This document shows, one piece after another, positions 57,513-64,000 of a DNA stretch of 64,000 nucleotides. A program made the position numbers and the translations under genes. Source of the DNA: Amorphus orientalis (lineage in GTDB: Bacteria; Pseudomonadota; Alphaproteobacteria; Rhizobiales; Amorphaceae); assembly GCF_030814015.1 (NCBI RefSeq), contig NZ_JAUSUL010000001.1:62001-126000 (forward strand), written 5' to 3'. How positions within the stretch are numbered: position 1 is the stretch's first letter; each line of letters starts with the position of its first letter. Under the pieces are notes generated by a model. That model ran no database searches. It was not told the origin of the DNA and saw nothing but the letters and a program-made list of their open reading frames with translations.

Positions 57513-57726
57513 TCGTGTTCTCCGCGCCGCCCGAGCCCCGTCTGCGCGCAGCGTGCGCGCACTCCCATTTAGCGCAACCAGAGGCAAAAGGATCCCTAAC
57601 CCGCGCAAGGCCGGGAGCCGCTCCGTTCACGATCGGCTCACAACGGCGCGCGACGGCTCGCCTTCCGCGCCGCAAGGTCTATCATCCACCTCCATCAGCG
57701 TCGACGATGGGCCGGGGGAGGCCGAG

Positions 57727-59139
57727 ATGAGCGACAGCCGGACCCTGACGGACAAGCCCGCCCGGCGGTCGCTTCTCGCGCGTCCGTTCGCCGCCCTGTT
57801 CCGCCGCCTGGGCACGCCGTCGGTCAGCACGGCGCCCCTGCCCGCCCGGGTCCGCAAGCTGGTGGTGGCCGAGGAGGTCCGCTCGGAACGGCTGATCGGC
57901 TGGGTCCAGCTGGCGGTGGTCGTCACCTTCGCCAGCCTCTACGTGGTCGCGCCGCGCCCGGCCGATGCCGGCATGGCGGTGCTGGAGCCGGTGCCGATCG
58001 CGCTGTCGATCTATCTCGCCTTCACCCTGCTCCGGATCGCGCTGGCCTGGCGGATCCAGCTTCCCGGCTGGTTCCTGTTCCTGTCGATGGTGGTCGACAC
58101 CGCGATGCTGTTCGGCCTGATCTGGTCGTTCCATCTCCAGTACGGCCAGCCGCCGGCCTTTTATCTGAAGATCCCGACCTTCGCCTACATCTTCGTCTTC
58201 ATCGCACTGAGGGCGCTCAGGTTCGATCCGCGCTTCGTCGTCACCCAGGGCGTGATCGCGGCACTGGGCTGGCTGGCGCTGGTGGTCTACGCACTGGAAA
58301 CCTCGGCGCCGGGCACGGTGACCCGCTCCTTCACCACCTATCTGAGCGAAAACGCCATCCTGATCGGCGCGGAGTTCGACAAGATCTTCGTGATCCTGAC
58401 GGTGACGGCGATCCTAGCGCTGGCGCTGGCCCGCGCCCGGGCGACGCTGATCACCGCCATCCGGGAGAGCAGCGCCACCCGCGACATGCGCCGCTTTCTC
58501 TCCGAAGGCGTCGCCGACGTGATCACCTCGGCGGAGGCGGAGCTGACCGCCGGCCACGCCACCGAGCGCGACGCGGCGATCCTGATGCTGGACATCCGCG
58601 GCTTCACCCCGTTCGCCACCTCGGTCTCGCCGCACAAGGTGGTGGAGGCCCTGACCCTTTATCACGGCCTCGTCGTGCCGATCATCGAGCGGCGCGGCGG
58701 GGTCATCGACAAGTTCCTGGGCGACGGCGTGATGGCCACCTTCGGCGCCGTCGCCCCGTCAGACACGGCGGCGGCCGACGCGGTGTCGGCCCTGGAGGAG
58801 ATCCTCGAGAGCATCGGGCGCTGGCACGCAATGCTGGCCGAGCACGGGATCGAGGAGGCGCTCAAGGTCAACGGCGCCGTCTCGGCCGGCCGCATCGTGT
58901 TCGCAACCCTCGGCAACGACGAACGGCTCGAATACACCGTCATCGGCGAGCCCGCGAACCTGGCGGCCAAGCTGGAGAAGCACAACAAGGCGGAAGGCAG
59001 CCTCGGCCTCGTCGACGCCGACAGCTACGCACTGGCCCGGGCCCAGGGCCATGAGCCGAAACGGGCCGTGCGGTCACTCACCGACCGCGCGATCGAGGGC
59101 ACGATCGGCCGGACGGACTTGATCGCCTTCGACGCCTGA
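57727..59139 (+). CDS. membrane-anchored class III adenylate/guanylate cyclase
   Basis: A 470-residue protein. About six hydrophobic helices between residues 55 and 240 form the membrane sensor part, followed by a linker helix 'SATRDMRRFLSEGVADVI' and a class III cyclase domain from about residue 275: 'AAILMLDIRGFTPFATSV' (first metal Asp), 'GGVIDKFLGDGVMATFG' (second metal Asp), 'GRIVFATLG' and 'LEYTVIGEPANLAAKLE'. All metal residues are present, so it should be active, as a homodimer. GGGGGAGGCCGAG precedes the ATG. Its product could feed the cNMP-binding antiporter encoded nearby, an inference. Confidence 0.9.
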   Translation: MSDSRTLTDKPARRSLLARPFAALFRRLGTPSVSTAPLPARVRKLVVAEEVRSERLIGWVQLAVVVTFASLYVVAPRPADAGMAVLEPVPIALSIYLAFTLLRIALAWRIQLPGWFLFLSMVVDTAMLFGLIWSFHLQYGQPPAFYLKIPTFAYIFVFIALRALRFDPRFVVTQGVIAALGWLALVVYALETSAPGTVTRSFTTYLSENAILIGAEFDKIFVILTVTAILALALARARATLITAIRESSATRDMRRFLSEGVADVITSAEAELTAGHATERDAAILMLDIRGFTPFATSVSPHKVVEALTLYHGLVVPIIERRGGVIDKFLGDGVMATFGAVAPSDTAAADAVSALEEILESIGRWHAMLAEHGIEEALKVNGAVSAGRIVFATLGNDERLEYTVIGEPANLAAKLEKHNKAEGSLGLVDADSYALARAQGHEPKRAVRSLTDRAIEGTIGRTDLIAFDA

Positions 59140-59217
59140 CGCACACCGCTCGGAGACGTGAGCGAACTTCGCGCCGGCACCCGCGTTTCCCGGGACTGCA
59201 GAATTCGAGGTCCGGAC

Positions 59218-59763
59218 ATGACCATCATCGATGAAATCGCCGTCGGACAGGGTACCGCCCGGATCGTCGTGGCCGACATCACGACGCTGGAGGTGGACGC
59301 CATCGTGAACGCCGCAAACAGCCGGCTGGCCGGCGGCGGCGGGGTCGACGGGGCGATCCACCGCGCGGCGGGACCGGAACTCGCCAGCGCCTGCCGCAAG
59401 ATCGGCGGATGCCCCACCGGCGAGGCCCGGCTGACCGCCGGCTTCGCGCTTCCGGCCCGTCACGTCATTCATGCGGTCGGACCCGTATGGTCGGGCGGCA
59501 GCGCGGGCGAGGACGCGCTCCTGGCCTCCGCCTACCGGGAATCGCTCGCGCTCGCGGCGGCGAACGATCTCAGGAGCCTGGCGTTCTCGGCGATTTCCAC
59601 CGGCGTCTACGGCTTTCCCGCCGACCGCGCCGCCGGCATCGCCGTGGACACCGTGCGCGCGTGGCTGAGCGACCGCAGCCAGCCGCAAACCGTCATCTTC
59701 TGCTGTTTTTCCGAAGAAAGCGCCCGGCACCATCAGGCCGCGCTGGCCGGAAAGCGTAATTGA
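59218..59763 (+). CDS. macrodomain protein (O-acetyl-ADP-ribose deacetylase type)
   Basis: A 181-residue macrodomain of the YmdB/MacroD class. 'AIVNAANSRLAGGGGVDGAIHRAAG' holds the catalytic-type Asn and the Asp/GGG loop, and 'FSAISTGVYGFPADRAAGIA' the phosphate-binding loop. It should hydrolyse O-acetyl-ADP-ribose or remove mono-ADP-ribose from proteins or nucleic acids. The start is the ATG at 59218; residues upstream in frame are not conserved-looking. No partner ADP-ribosyltransferase is adjacent. Confidence 0.93.
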   Translation: MTIIDEIAVGQGTARIVVADITTLEVDAIVNAANSRLAGGGGVDGAIHRAAGPELASACRKIGGCPTGEARLTAGFALPARHVIHAVGPVWSGGSAGEDALLASAYRESLALAAANDLRSLAFSAISTGVYGFPADRAAGIAVDTVRAWLSDRSQPQTVIFCCFSEESARHHQAALAGKRN

Positions 59764-59833
59764 TCTGATCCGAGGCGCGCCCCTGAGCGGGGGCCGACAG
59801 ATTTCATGCAAGCCGCAAGAGGGACCTGAACCG

Positions 59834-60826
59834 ATGGGCTATCTCGACAACGGAGAGTGGATTTCCGACGACGACCCGCGCACCAACGACGACAAGGGCG
59901 CGTTCGTCCGCCGGGCCTCCGCCTTCCGCAACTGGGTCACGGCCGACGGATCGCCCGGCCCGAGCGGCGAGGGCGGCTTCGCGGCCGAACCGGACCGCTA
60001 TCATCTCTATGTGTCGCTCGCCTGTCCCTGGGCCCACCGCGCGCTGATCATGCGCCGCTTCAAGAGGCTCGAGAGCATGATCGACGTCTCGGTCGTGCAC
60101 TGGCTGATGCGGCAGGACGGCTGGACCTTCAAGTCCGGCCCGGGCGTCATTCCCGATCCGATCCAGAACGCCGACTTCCTGCGCGAGGTCTATGTCGCCG
60201 CCGACTCGAACTACACCGGCAAGGTCACGGTGCCGGTGCTATGGGACAAGAAGAACGGGACCATCGTCTCCAACGAATCCGCCGAGATCATCCGTATGTT
60301 CAACTCCGCCTTCGATCGCGTCGGCGCGAAAGCGGGCGACTACTATCCCGAACGGCTTCGGGGCGAGATCGACAGCGTCAACGACCGCATCTACGACACG
60401 GTGAACAACGGGGTCTACAAGTCGGGCTTCGCGACCAGCCAGGACGCCTACGAGGAAGCCGTGTCGGAGCTCTTCAAGAGCCTTGACTGGATCGAGGACA
60501 TTCTGTCGAAGCAGCGCTTCCTGGTCGGCGACACCCTGACGGAGGCGGATATCCGCCTGTTCACGACGCTGGTCCGCTTCGATCCCGTTTATCACGGCCA
60601 CTTCAAATGCAACGTGCGCCGCGTGGTCGACTATCCGAACCTGTGGAACTACACCCGCGATCTGTTCCAGCGGCCGGGCGTCAGCGACACGGTCAATTTC
60701 CAGCACATCAAGAACCACTATTATCAGAGCCATGTCTCGGTGAACCCGACCGGCATCGTGCCCATGGGGCCCGCCCTCGACTACGAGGCGGCGCACGATC
60801 GCGACCGGTTTGCCGAGGCGGCCTGA
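59834..60826 (+). CDS. glutathionyl-hydroquinone reductase (Xi-class GST)
   Basis: A 330-residue Xi-class glutathione transferase (YqjG/PcpF/ECM4 type) that reduces glutathionyl-hydroquinones. The catalytic cysteine is C64 in 'SLACPWAHRA', followed by 'VSNESAEIIRMFNSAFD' of the thioredoxin-fold part and the all-helical C domain with 'LTEADIRLFTTLVRFDPVYHGHFKCN', a family signature. Residues 85-105 'VVHWLMRQDGWTF' include the conserved W/F. Single gene, convergent with the LuxR solo. Role: recycling quinones from aromatic degradation. Confidence 0.93.
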   Translation: MGYLDNGEWISDDDPRTNDDKGAFVRRASAFRNWVTADGSPGPSGEGGFAAEPDRYHLYVSLACPWAHRALIMRRFKRLESMIDVSVVHWLMRQDGWTFKSGPGVIPDPIQNADFLREVYVAADSNYTGKVTVPVLWDKKNGTIVSNESAEIIRMFNSAFDRVGAKAGDYYPERLRGEIDSVNDRIYDTVNNGVYKSGFATSQDAYEEAVSELFKSLDWIEDILSKQRFLVGDTLTEADIRLFTTLVRFDPVYHGHFKCNVRRVVDYPNLWNYTRDLFQRPGVSDTVNFQHIKNHYYQSHVSVNPTGIVPMGPALDYEAAHDRDRFAEAA

Positions 60827-60836
60827 GGTCGATGCT

Positions 60837-61598
60837 CTAGCTGATCAGGCCGCGGCGGATCGCCTCCGCGGTGGCATGGAGCCGGTTGGCGGCCGCGAGC
60901 TTGCGGGTCGCGGAGGCGAGATACCAGTCCGCCGTATGCTGGGAGATGGAGAGGATCTGGCTGATCTCCCAGCTGGTCTTGCCTTCCGCGCACCACTGCA
61001 GGCATTCCCGCTCGCGCCCGGTCAGGCCGCCCTTTTCGGGGACAGCCGGCACGGCGTGAACCACCATCCCGCACAGCCGGGCGTGGGCGTTGACCGCAAG
61101 CACCTGCAGCAGCGCCGTCGCCTGCGAGCCGACCTCCTCGCGCGGCCCCCCGAACCAGACCGCCGCCGGAGGCGCCGCCAGACTGCGGATCGGAAACACC
61201 ATGCCGCCGGCCAGACCGTGATCCTGGGCCTCTGCGAACATGGCGCGGCCTTCCCGGGAGAGGGTCGGCGTGGCCTTGACCTCCGACCAGGAGAACGGGG
61301 TGACCCGCCGCTCCGCGCAGCTCAAAAGCGGATCGACATCGAGATAGGCCCGCTCGCGATAGGTGCGCATCCAGGCGCGATCCCACCGCTCCAGAAGAAT
61401 GGCGCGGCCCTGCTCCGTGTTGTCCGCACCGAGCGAGGCGATCGCATATCCGGCGACACCCACCCGTGGCAGCGTGTCCTCGACACACGCCGCAACGTCC
61501 CGCACGGACCTGGCGCGGCGCAACCGCTCCAGGATTTCCAGCACCTGTTCCAGTGACTCCATGAAAAGCGCTGTTCGATGAAAACCCATCGTCCCCAT
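60837..61598 (-). CDS. LuxR-family regulator with autoinducer-binding domain (solo)
   Basis: A 253-residue quorum-sensing-type regulator. The N-terminal domain keeps the acyl-homoserine-lactone pocket residues in their order (W and Y of 'WMRTYRERAY', DP of 'LDVDPLL', W of 'PFSWSEV'), and the C-terminal GerE HTH is 'LTGRERECLQWCAEGKTSWEI' to 'LHATAEAIRRGLI'. GGAGG lies 8 nt before the ATG at 61598; ATG 61562 lacks a comparable site. No LuxI synthase gene is in the window, so it is a solo receptor as far as can be seen. Confidence 0.88.
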   Translation of the reverse strand: MGTMGFHRTALFMESLEQVLEILERLRRARSVRDVAACVEDTLPRVGVAGYAIASLGADNTEQGRAILLERWDRAWMRTYRERAYLDVDPLLSCAERRVTPFSWSEVKATPTLSREGRAMFAEAQDHGLAGGMVFPIRSLAAPPAAVWFGGPREEVGSQATALLQVLAVNAHARLCGMVVHAVPAVPEKGGLTGRERECLQWCAEGKTSWEISQILSISQHTADWYLASATRKLAAANRLHATAEAIRRGLIS

Positions 61599-61712
61599 TT
61601 CCCCAACCTCCAGGTCGGCATCAATGGGCTCAGGTTAGGGTGTTCAACCGACTGCGACTTTGCGAAATGCGTCAATTTTCAGGGGTACCGGCAGAGCCCG
61701 CAAAAGGCGTGG

Positions 61713-61743
61713 CCGGGCGGGACGCAGACCGCGCCCCGCCCGG
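61713..61743 (-). terminator. terminator after the amidase gene
   Basis: CCGGGCGGG-N13-CCCGCCCGG, perfect 9-bp arms, 11 bp beyond the leftward stop. On the minus strand it is followed by CCACGCCTTTTGC, a modest T-run. Confidence 0.55.
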
Positions 61744-61753
61744 AAAGAGGTCG

Positions 61754-63283
61754 CTATTTCGTTGCGATATCGGGCGCGGGCAGCGAGCCGAAGAGATCTT
61801 CCAGTCCCAGCCCGATCGCCAGCAGGCGCCGGTCGGTGAAGGCCGGGCCGTCCAGCTCGAGGCCGACGGGCAGACCGTCCGCGGTCAAGCCGATCGGCAG
61901 CGTCAGACCGGGCAGGCCTGCGTTGGAGCCCGGATCGGTGTTGCGGATGTAGGTGGGAAAGGTTGGCACCTGCTCGCCGTTGAGCTCGACCGTCTCGCCG
62001 GAGCCCTCGATGGGAGGGGCCGCCAGAATGGTGGTCGGGAAGACCAGCGCATCCAGCCGGTTGGCGGTGAACGTTTCCGCGTACAGCGCCTGAAGCTCCG
62101 GCCGGAAGGTCTCGATCGCCGCGCGGTAGACTTCCTCCGGCATCTTCTTGTCGCCCATCACGAAGGTGCCGAACACGCCCTGGACGTCGGGGCTGGCGAC
62201 CTGGTCGGCCACGTCTGCGAGGCTGATGCCCGCATCCCATTGCTCCAGGAAGGCGGGCAGATCCCGCGCGACCTCGTAGAGCGCGACGGGAAAGCCGATC
62301 TTGCCGTTCAGCTCCATGAGATCCGGCAGCGCCACGCTGACGAGGGTGACGCCGGCGCCTTCCAGCTTCGCCGTCGCCTCGTTCCAGACGGCGGCGACCT
62401 CCGGCGACAGGCCGGACACGAGGCTGTCGGCAATGCCGAGGCGGATCTCGCTCGGATCGACCGGATCCAGCTCGGTCGCGGTGCCGGTGATCACCCCGTC
62501 GAGCAGGACCAGATCGTCGACGGTGCGCGCCAGCGGGCCGGGCGTGTCGCGGGTGTGGGAGATCGGCACGATGCCGGCGGCGGAATAGCGACCCATGGTC
62601 GGCCTGAGGCCGGCGATCCCGTTGAGGGCGGCGGGGATGCGCACCGACCCGCCGGTGTCGGTGCCGAGACCGCCCGGAGCGAGCCGGGCCGCAACCGCCG
62701 CACCCGTGCCGCCCGACGATCCGCCGGCGGACCGCTCGGGATCGTAGGCGTTGCCGACGGCGCCGAACCGGGCGTTGTCGGACGTGATGCCGAAGGCCAG
62801 CTCGTGCATGTTCGTCTTGCCGAGAATGATGGCACCGGCATCGCGCAGCCGGGCGATCACCGGCGCGTCCCGCTCGCTGACGAAGCCTTCGAGTGCCGGC
62901 GTTCCGCCGGTGGTCGGCTGCCCGGCGACGATGATGTTGTCCTTGATGACGAGAGGGACGCCCAGAAGCGGCATGTCCTCGCCGTCGCCCCGGGCGCGAA
63001 GCTCGTCGGCCTCCGCCGCGGCCGCCCGAGCCTCGGCGGCGTCCAGCGTGATGAAGGCGTTGAGGTTCGCGTTGGCATCCGCCGCTTCGGTCAGGGCCTC
63101 GACGAGTTCGCTGCTGGTGATGTCCCCGGCCTGCAGGGCGGAGGCGGCCTCGCGCACCGTCATTTGCCGGAGATCGTCCTGGGCAAGCGCCGGAGTGGCG
63201 GCCAGCACGCCGATCGCAACCCCGACGGCGGCCGCGCCCCGAAGGCTCAGGGTCTCGTGCCGCCTCGATGTGGTTCGTTTCAT
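61754..63283 (-). CDS. exported amidase-signature-family enzyme
   Basis: A 509-residue amidase-signature enzyme with an N-terminal signal peptide (basic start, hydrophobic 'AAAVGVAIGVLAATPALAQ', cleavage after ALAQ), so it acts in the periplasm. The Ser-cisSer-Lys triad is intact: Lys in 'VPLVIKDNI', cis-Ser in 'GGSSGGTG' and nucleophile Ser in 'TDTGGSVRIPA'. Similar to indole-acetamide hydrolase/peptide amidase-type members; the natural amide is unknown. The start is the ATG at 63283, with the signal peptide beginning about 15 residues in; 22 upstream in-frame codons extend into the leader and are discounted. GAGGAGA lies 9 nt upstream. Confidence 0.88.
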   Translation of the reverse strand: MKRTTSRRHETLSLRGAAAVGVAIGVLAATPALAQDDLRQMTVREAASALQAGDITSSELVEALTEAADANANLNAFITLDAAEARAAAAEADELRARGDGEDMPLLGVPLVIKDNIIVAGQPTTGGTPALEGFVSERDAPVIARLRDAGAIILGKTNMHELAFGITSDNARFGAVGNAYDPERSAGGSSGGTGAAVAARLAPGGLGTDTGGSVRIPAALNGIAGLRPTMGRYSAAGIVPISHTRDTPGPLARTVDDLVLLDGVITGTATELDPVDPSEIRLGIADSLVSGLSPEVAAVWNEATAKLEGAGVTLVSVALPDLMELNGKIGFPVALYEVARDLPAFLEQWDAGISLADVADQVASPDVQGVFGTFVMGDKKMPEEVYRAAIETFRPELQALYAETFTANRLDALVFPTTILAAPPIEGSGETVELNGEQVPTFPTYIRNTDPGSNAGLPGLTLPIGLTADGLPVGLELDGPAFTDRRLLAIGLGLEDLFGSLPAPDIATK

Positions 63284-63402
63284 GGGAATGGTTCTCCTCT
63301 GGTTTATTCGGTCCCGGCTTTCCGCCGGTGATCCGCCAGCGTGCGTCATCCGGGACGGCTTGCCATCCTCGAAACTGATGATCCTGTGTGGGCTGTCTCC
63401 TG

Positions 63403-63895
63403 TCCCCTCACGCCGAGCTCGCTTGCGCTCACCGGCTCCGGGCGGGCGGCCTCCGGCCGGCGGACAGTCGTCCGCTGATGGTGGAAGCCAGCAACCGGAG
63501 AGACGCCTTCAAAGCAAACCCCGGGCGGAAAACCGGTACCCACTTTTCCTGGCGTTGCTTTCCTTCCTCGCAAAGCCGGACGCGAAACCGGTGCCCACTT
63601 TCGCTGGCATTGCTTGTCAGCGCGCGACCGCGCATCGACCAGTCAAGAGGCGCGGAGCGAAGCGACCGGGAATAAAGAAATGGCCGCGCCCGTGCAGCGG
63701 TGAGCGAAGCGAACTCGCGTGAGCGAAAAGACTCTTTTCTCCGCAACGCCAGGAAAACCGCTGCGCACTTTTCCTGGCGTTGCTTTCCTTCCTCGCAACG
63801 CCGGACGGAAAACCGGTGCCCACTTTTCCTGGCGTTGCTCTCTTTCAACGCAATGCCGGACGCGAAACCGGTTCCCACTTTCGCTGGCTTTGCTT
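63403..63895. repeat. composite repeat region: 55-bp tandem units and dispersed element copies 3 and 4
   Basis: No gene lies between 63284 and the partial gene at 63895. Five units containing AAACCG-T-CCCACTTT-CTGGC occur with CCG at 63533, 63588, 63758, 63813 and 63868, spaced 55 bp within the two groups. Between the groups lies copy 3 of the dispersed element (63618-63730, plus), and an inverted partial copy 4 occupies 63403-63476. The last unit runs up to the stop codon of the next gene. Confidence 0.75.
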
Positions 63896-64000
63896 CAGAG
63901 CAACGCCGCGATCAGGGCCGCGCGGGAGCCGGTCCCGGTCTTGGCGAACATGTGGGAGAGGTGCGTGCGCAGGGTCGGCACGCCGATGCCGCAGGTGCGC
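63895..64000 (-). CDS. C-terminal end of a LuxR-type (GerE HTH) regulator, cut by window edge
   Basis: The last 34 codons and stop of a leftward gene. The translation 'GIGVPTLRTHLSHMFAKTGT' followed by SRAALIAALL is the recognition helix and last helix of a LuxR/GerE HTH domain. The rest lies beyond the right edge, so the sensor domain is unknown. Confidence 0.75.
   Translation of the reverse strand, partial: RTCGIGVPTLRTHLSHMFAKTGTGSRAALIAALL

Noticed and set aside
63529-63895. Regularly spaced repeats suggestive of a CRISPR array
   Set aside because: The 55-bp period has no alternating unique spacers, the repeats vary, part is interrupted by another repeat, and no cas gene is present.

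Overview
This window is high-GC, densely packed DNA from an alphaproteobacterium, most likely a Hyphomicrobiales (Rhizobiales) relative. The basis is gene content and intergenic style: homospermidine synthase beside an ornithine-decarboxylase-type enzyme, TRAP, TTT and Liv-type uptake systems each packed with catabolic enzymes, a tartrate dehydratase close to the Bradyrhizobium enzyme (from memory), and 'AAACCGGT-CCCACTTT' type intergenic repeats. No rRNA or marker gene is present, so genus is not callable.

Layout. (1) 0-2 kb: the 3' part of an MFS transporter gene and a DxD glycosyltransferase. (2) 2.3-13.4 kb: a catabolic block with LysR, a complete TRAP transporter (dctPQM), a DapA-family aldolase/lyase, a cytoplasmic BisC/TorA-like molybdoenzyme, an SDR lacking its Tyr/Lys catalytic pair, a DadA-like dehydrogenase, an Lrp/AsnC regulator and a divergent class V aminotransferase-fold enzyme. 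(3) 13.5-17.9 kb: an SRPBCC-quinone reductase fusion, a second SRPBCC protein and a very long flotillin-like protein. (4) 17.9-29.1 kb: a Liv-type ABC transporter whose LivF ATPase is fused to a Tm-1-like (UPF0261) domain, followed by the matching TIM-barrel gene, with amidohydrolase, alpha/beta hydrolase and FAH-family genes upstream in the same run and a divergent GntR regulator facing a cluster of TTGGNYCA motifs. (5) 29.2-40.3 kb: a hydroxyacid block with two opposite-family 2-hydroxyacid dehydrogenases (ComC-like, SlcC-like), D-tartrate dehydratase, the TTT transporter tctCAB, a two-subunit UxaA-family lyase resembling (2R)-sulfolactate sulfo-lyase SuyAB, a GntR regulator with a perfect palindromic operator, and a YeiH putative sulfate/sulfite exporter with its YeiE-like LysR gene. 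Together these suggest uptake of a C3/C4 hydroxyacid, stereo-inversion through the keto acid, C-S or C-O cleavage to a central metabolite, and removal of the sulfur anion. (6) 40.5-42.1 kb: a secreted tannase/feruloyl-esterase-family protein. (7) 42.3-47.8 kb: a small genomic island in the 3' end of tRNA-Phe, with tyrosine integrase, serine resolvase, ParB-like protein, a possible PD-(D/E)XK protein and two AT-rich orphan genes, bounded by imperfect tRNA-end duplications. (8) 47.8-64 kb: tRNA-Phe, a Na+/H+ antiporter with cyclic-nucleotide-binding domain, an O-methyltransferase, a polyamine group (decarboxylase, GNAT, homospermidine synthase) with a long leader, a GIY-YIG-like protein, DUF2937, a membrane class III nucleotide cyclase, a macrodomain protein, a glutathionyl-hydroquinone reductase, a LuxR solo, an exported amidase and the end of another LuxR-type gene.

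The strongest leads are the combined sulfolactate/tartrate-type locus with its exporter and operators, the split Tm-1 homologue fused to an ABC ATPase, the BisC/DadA/DapA pathway of unknown substrate, and several repeat structures: a modular element in four places, a 55-bp tandem array and a 149-bp inverted-repeat element with ATTCCC/GGGAAT tips. No CRISPR array was seen.
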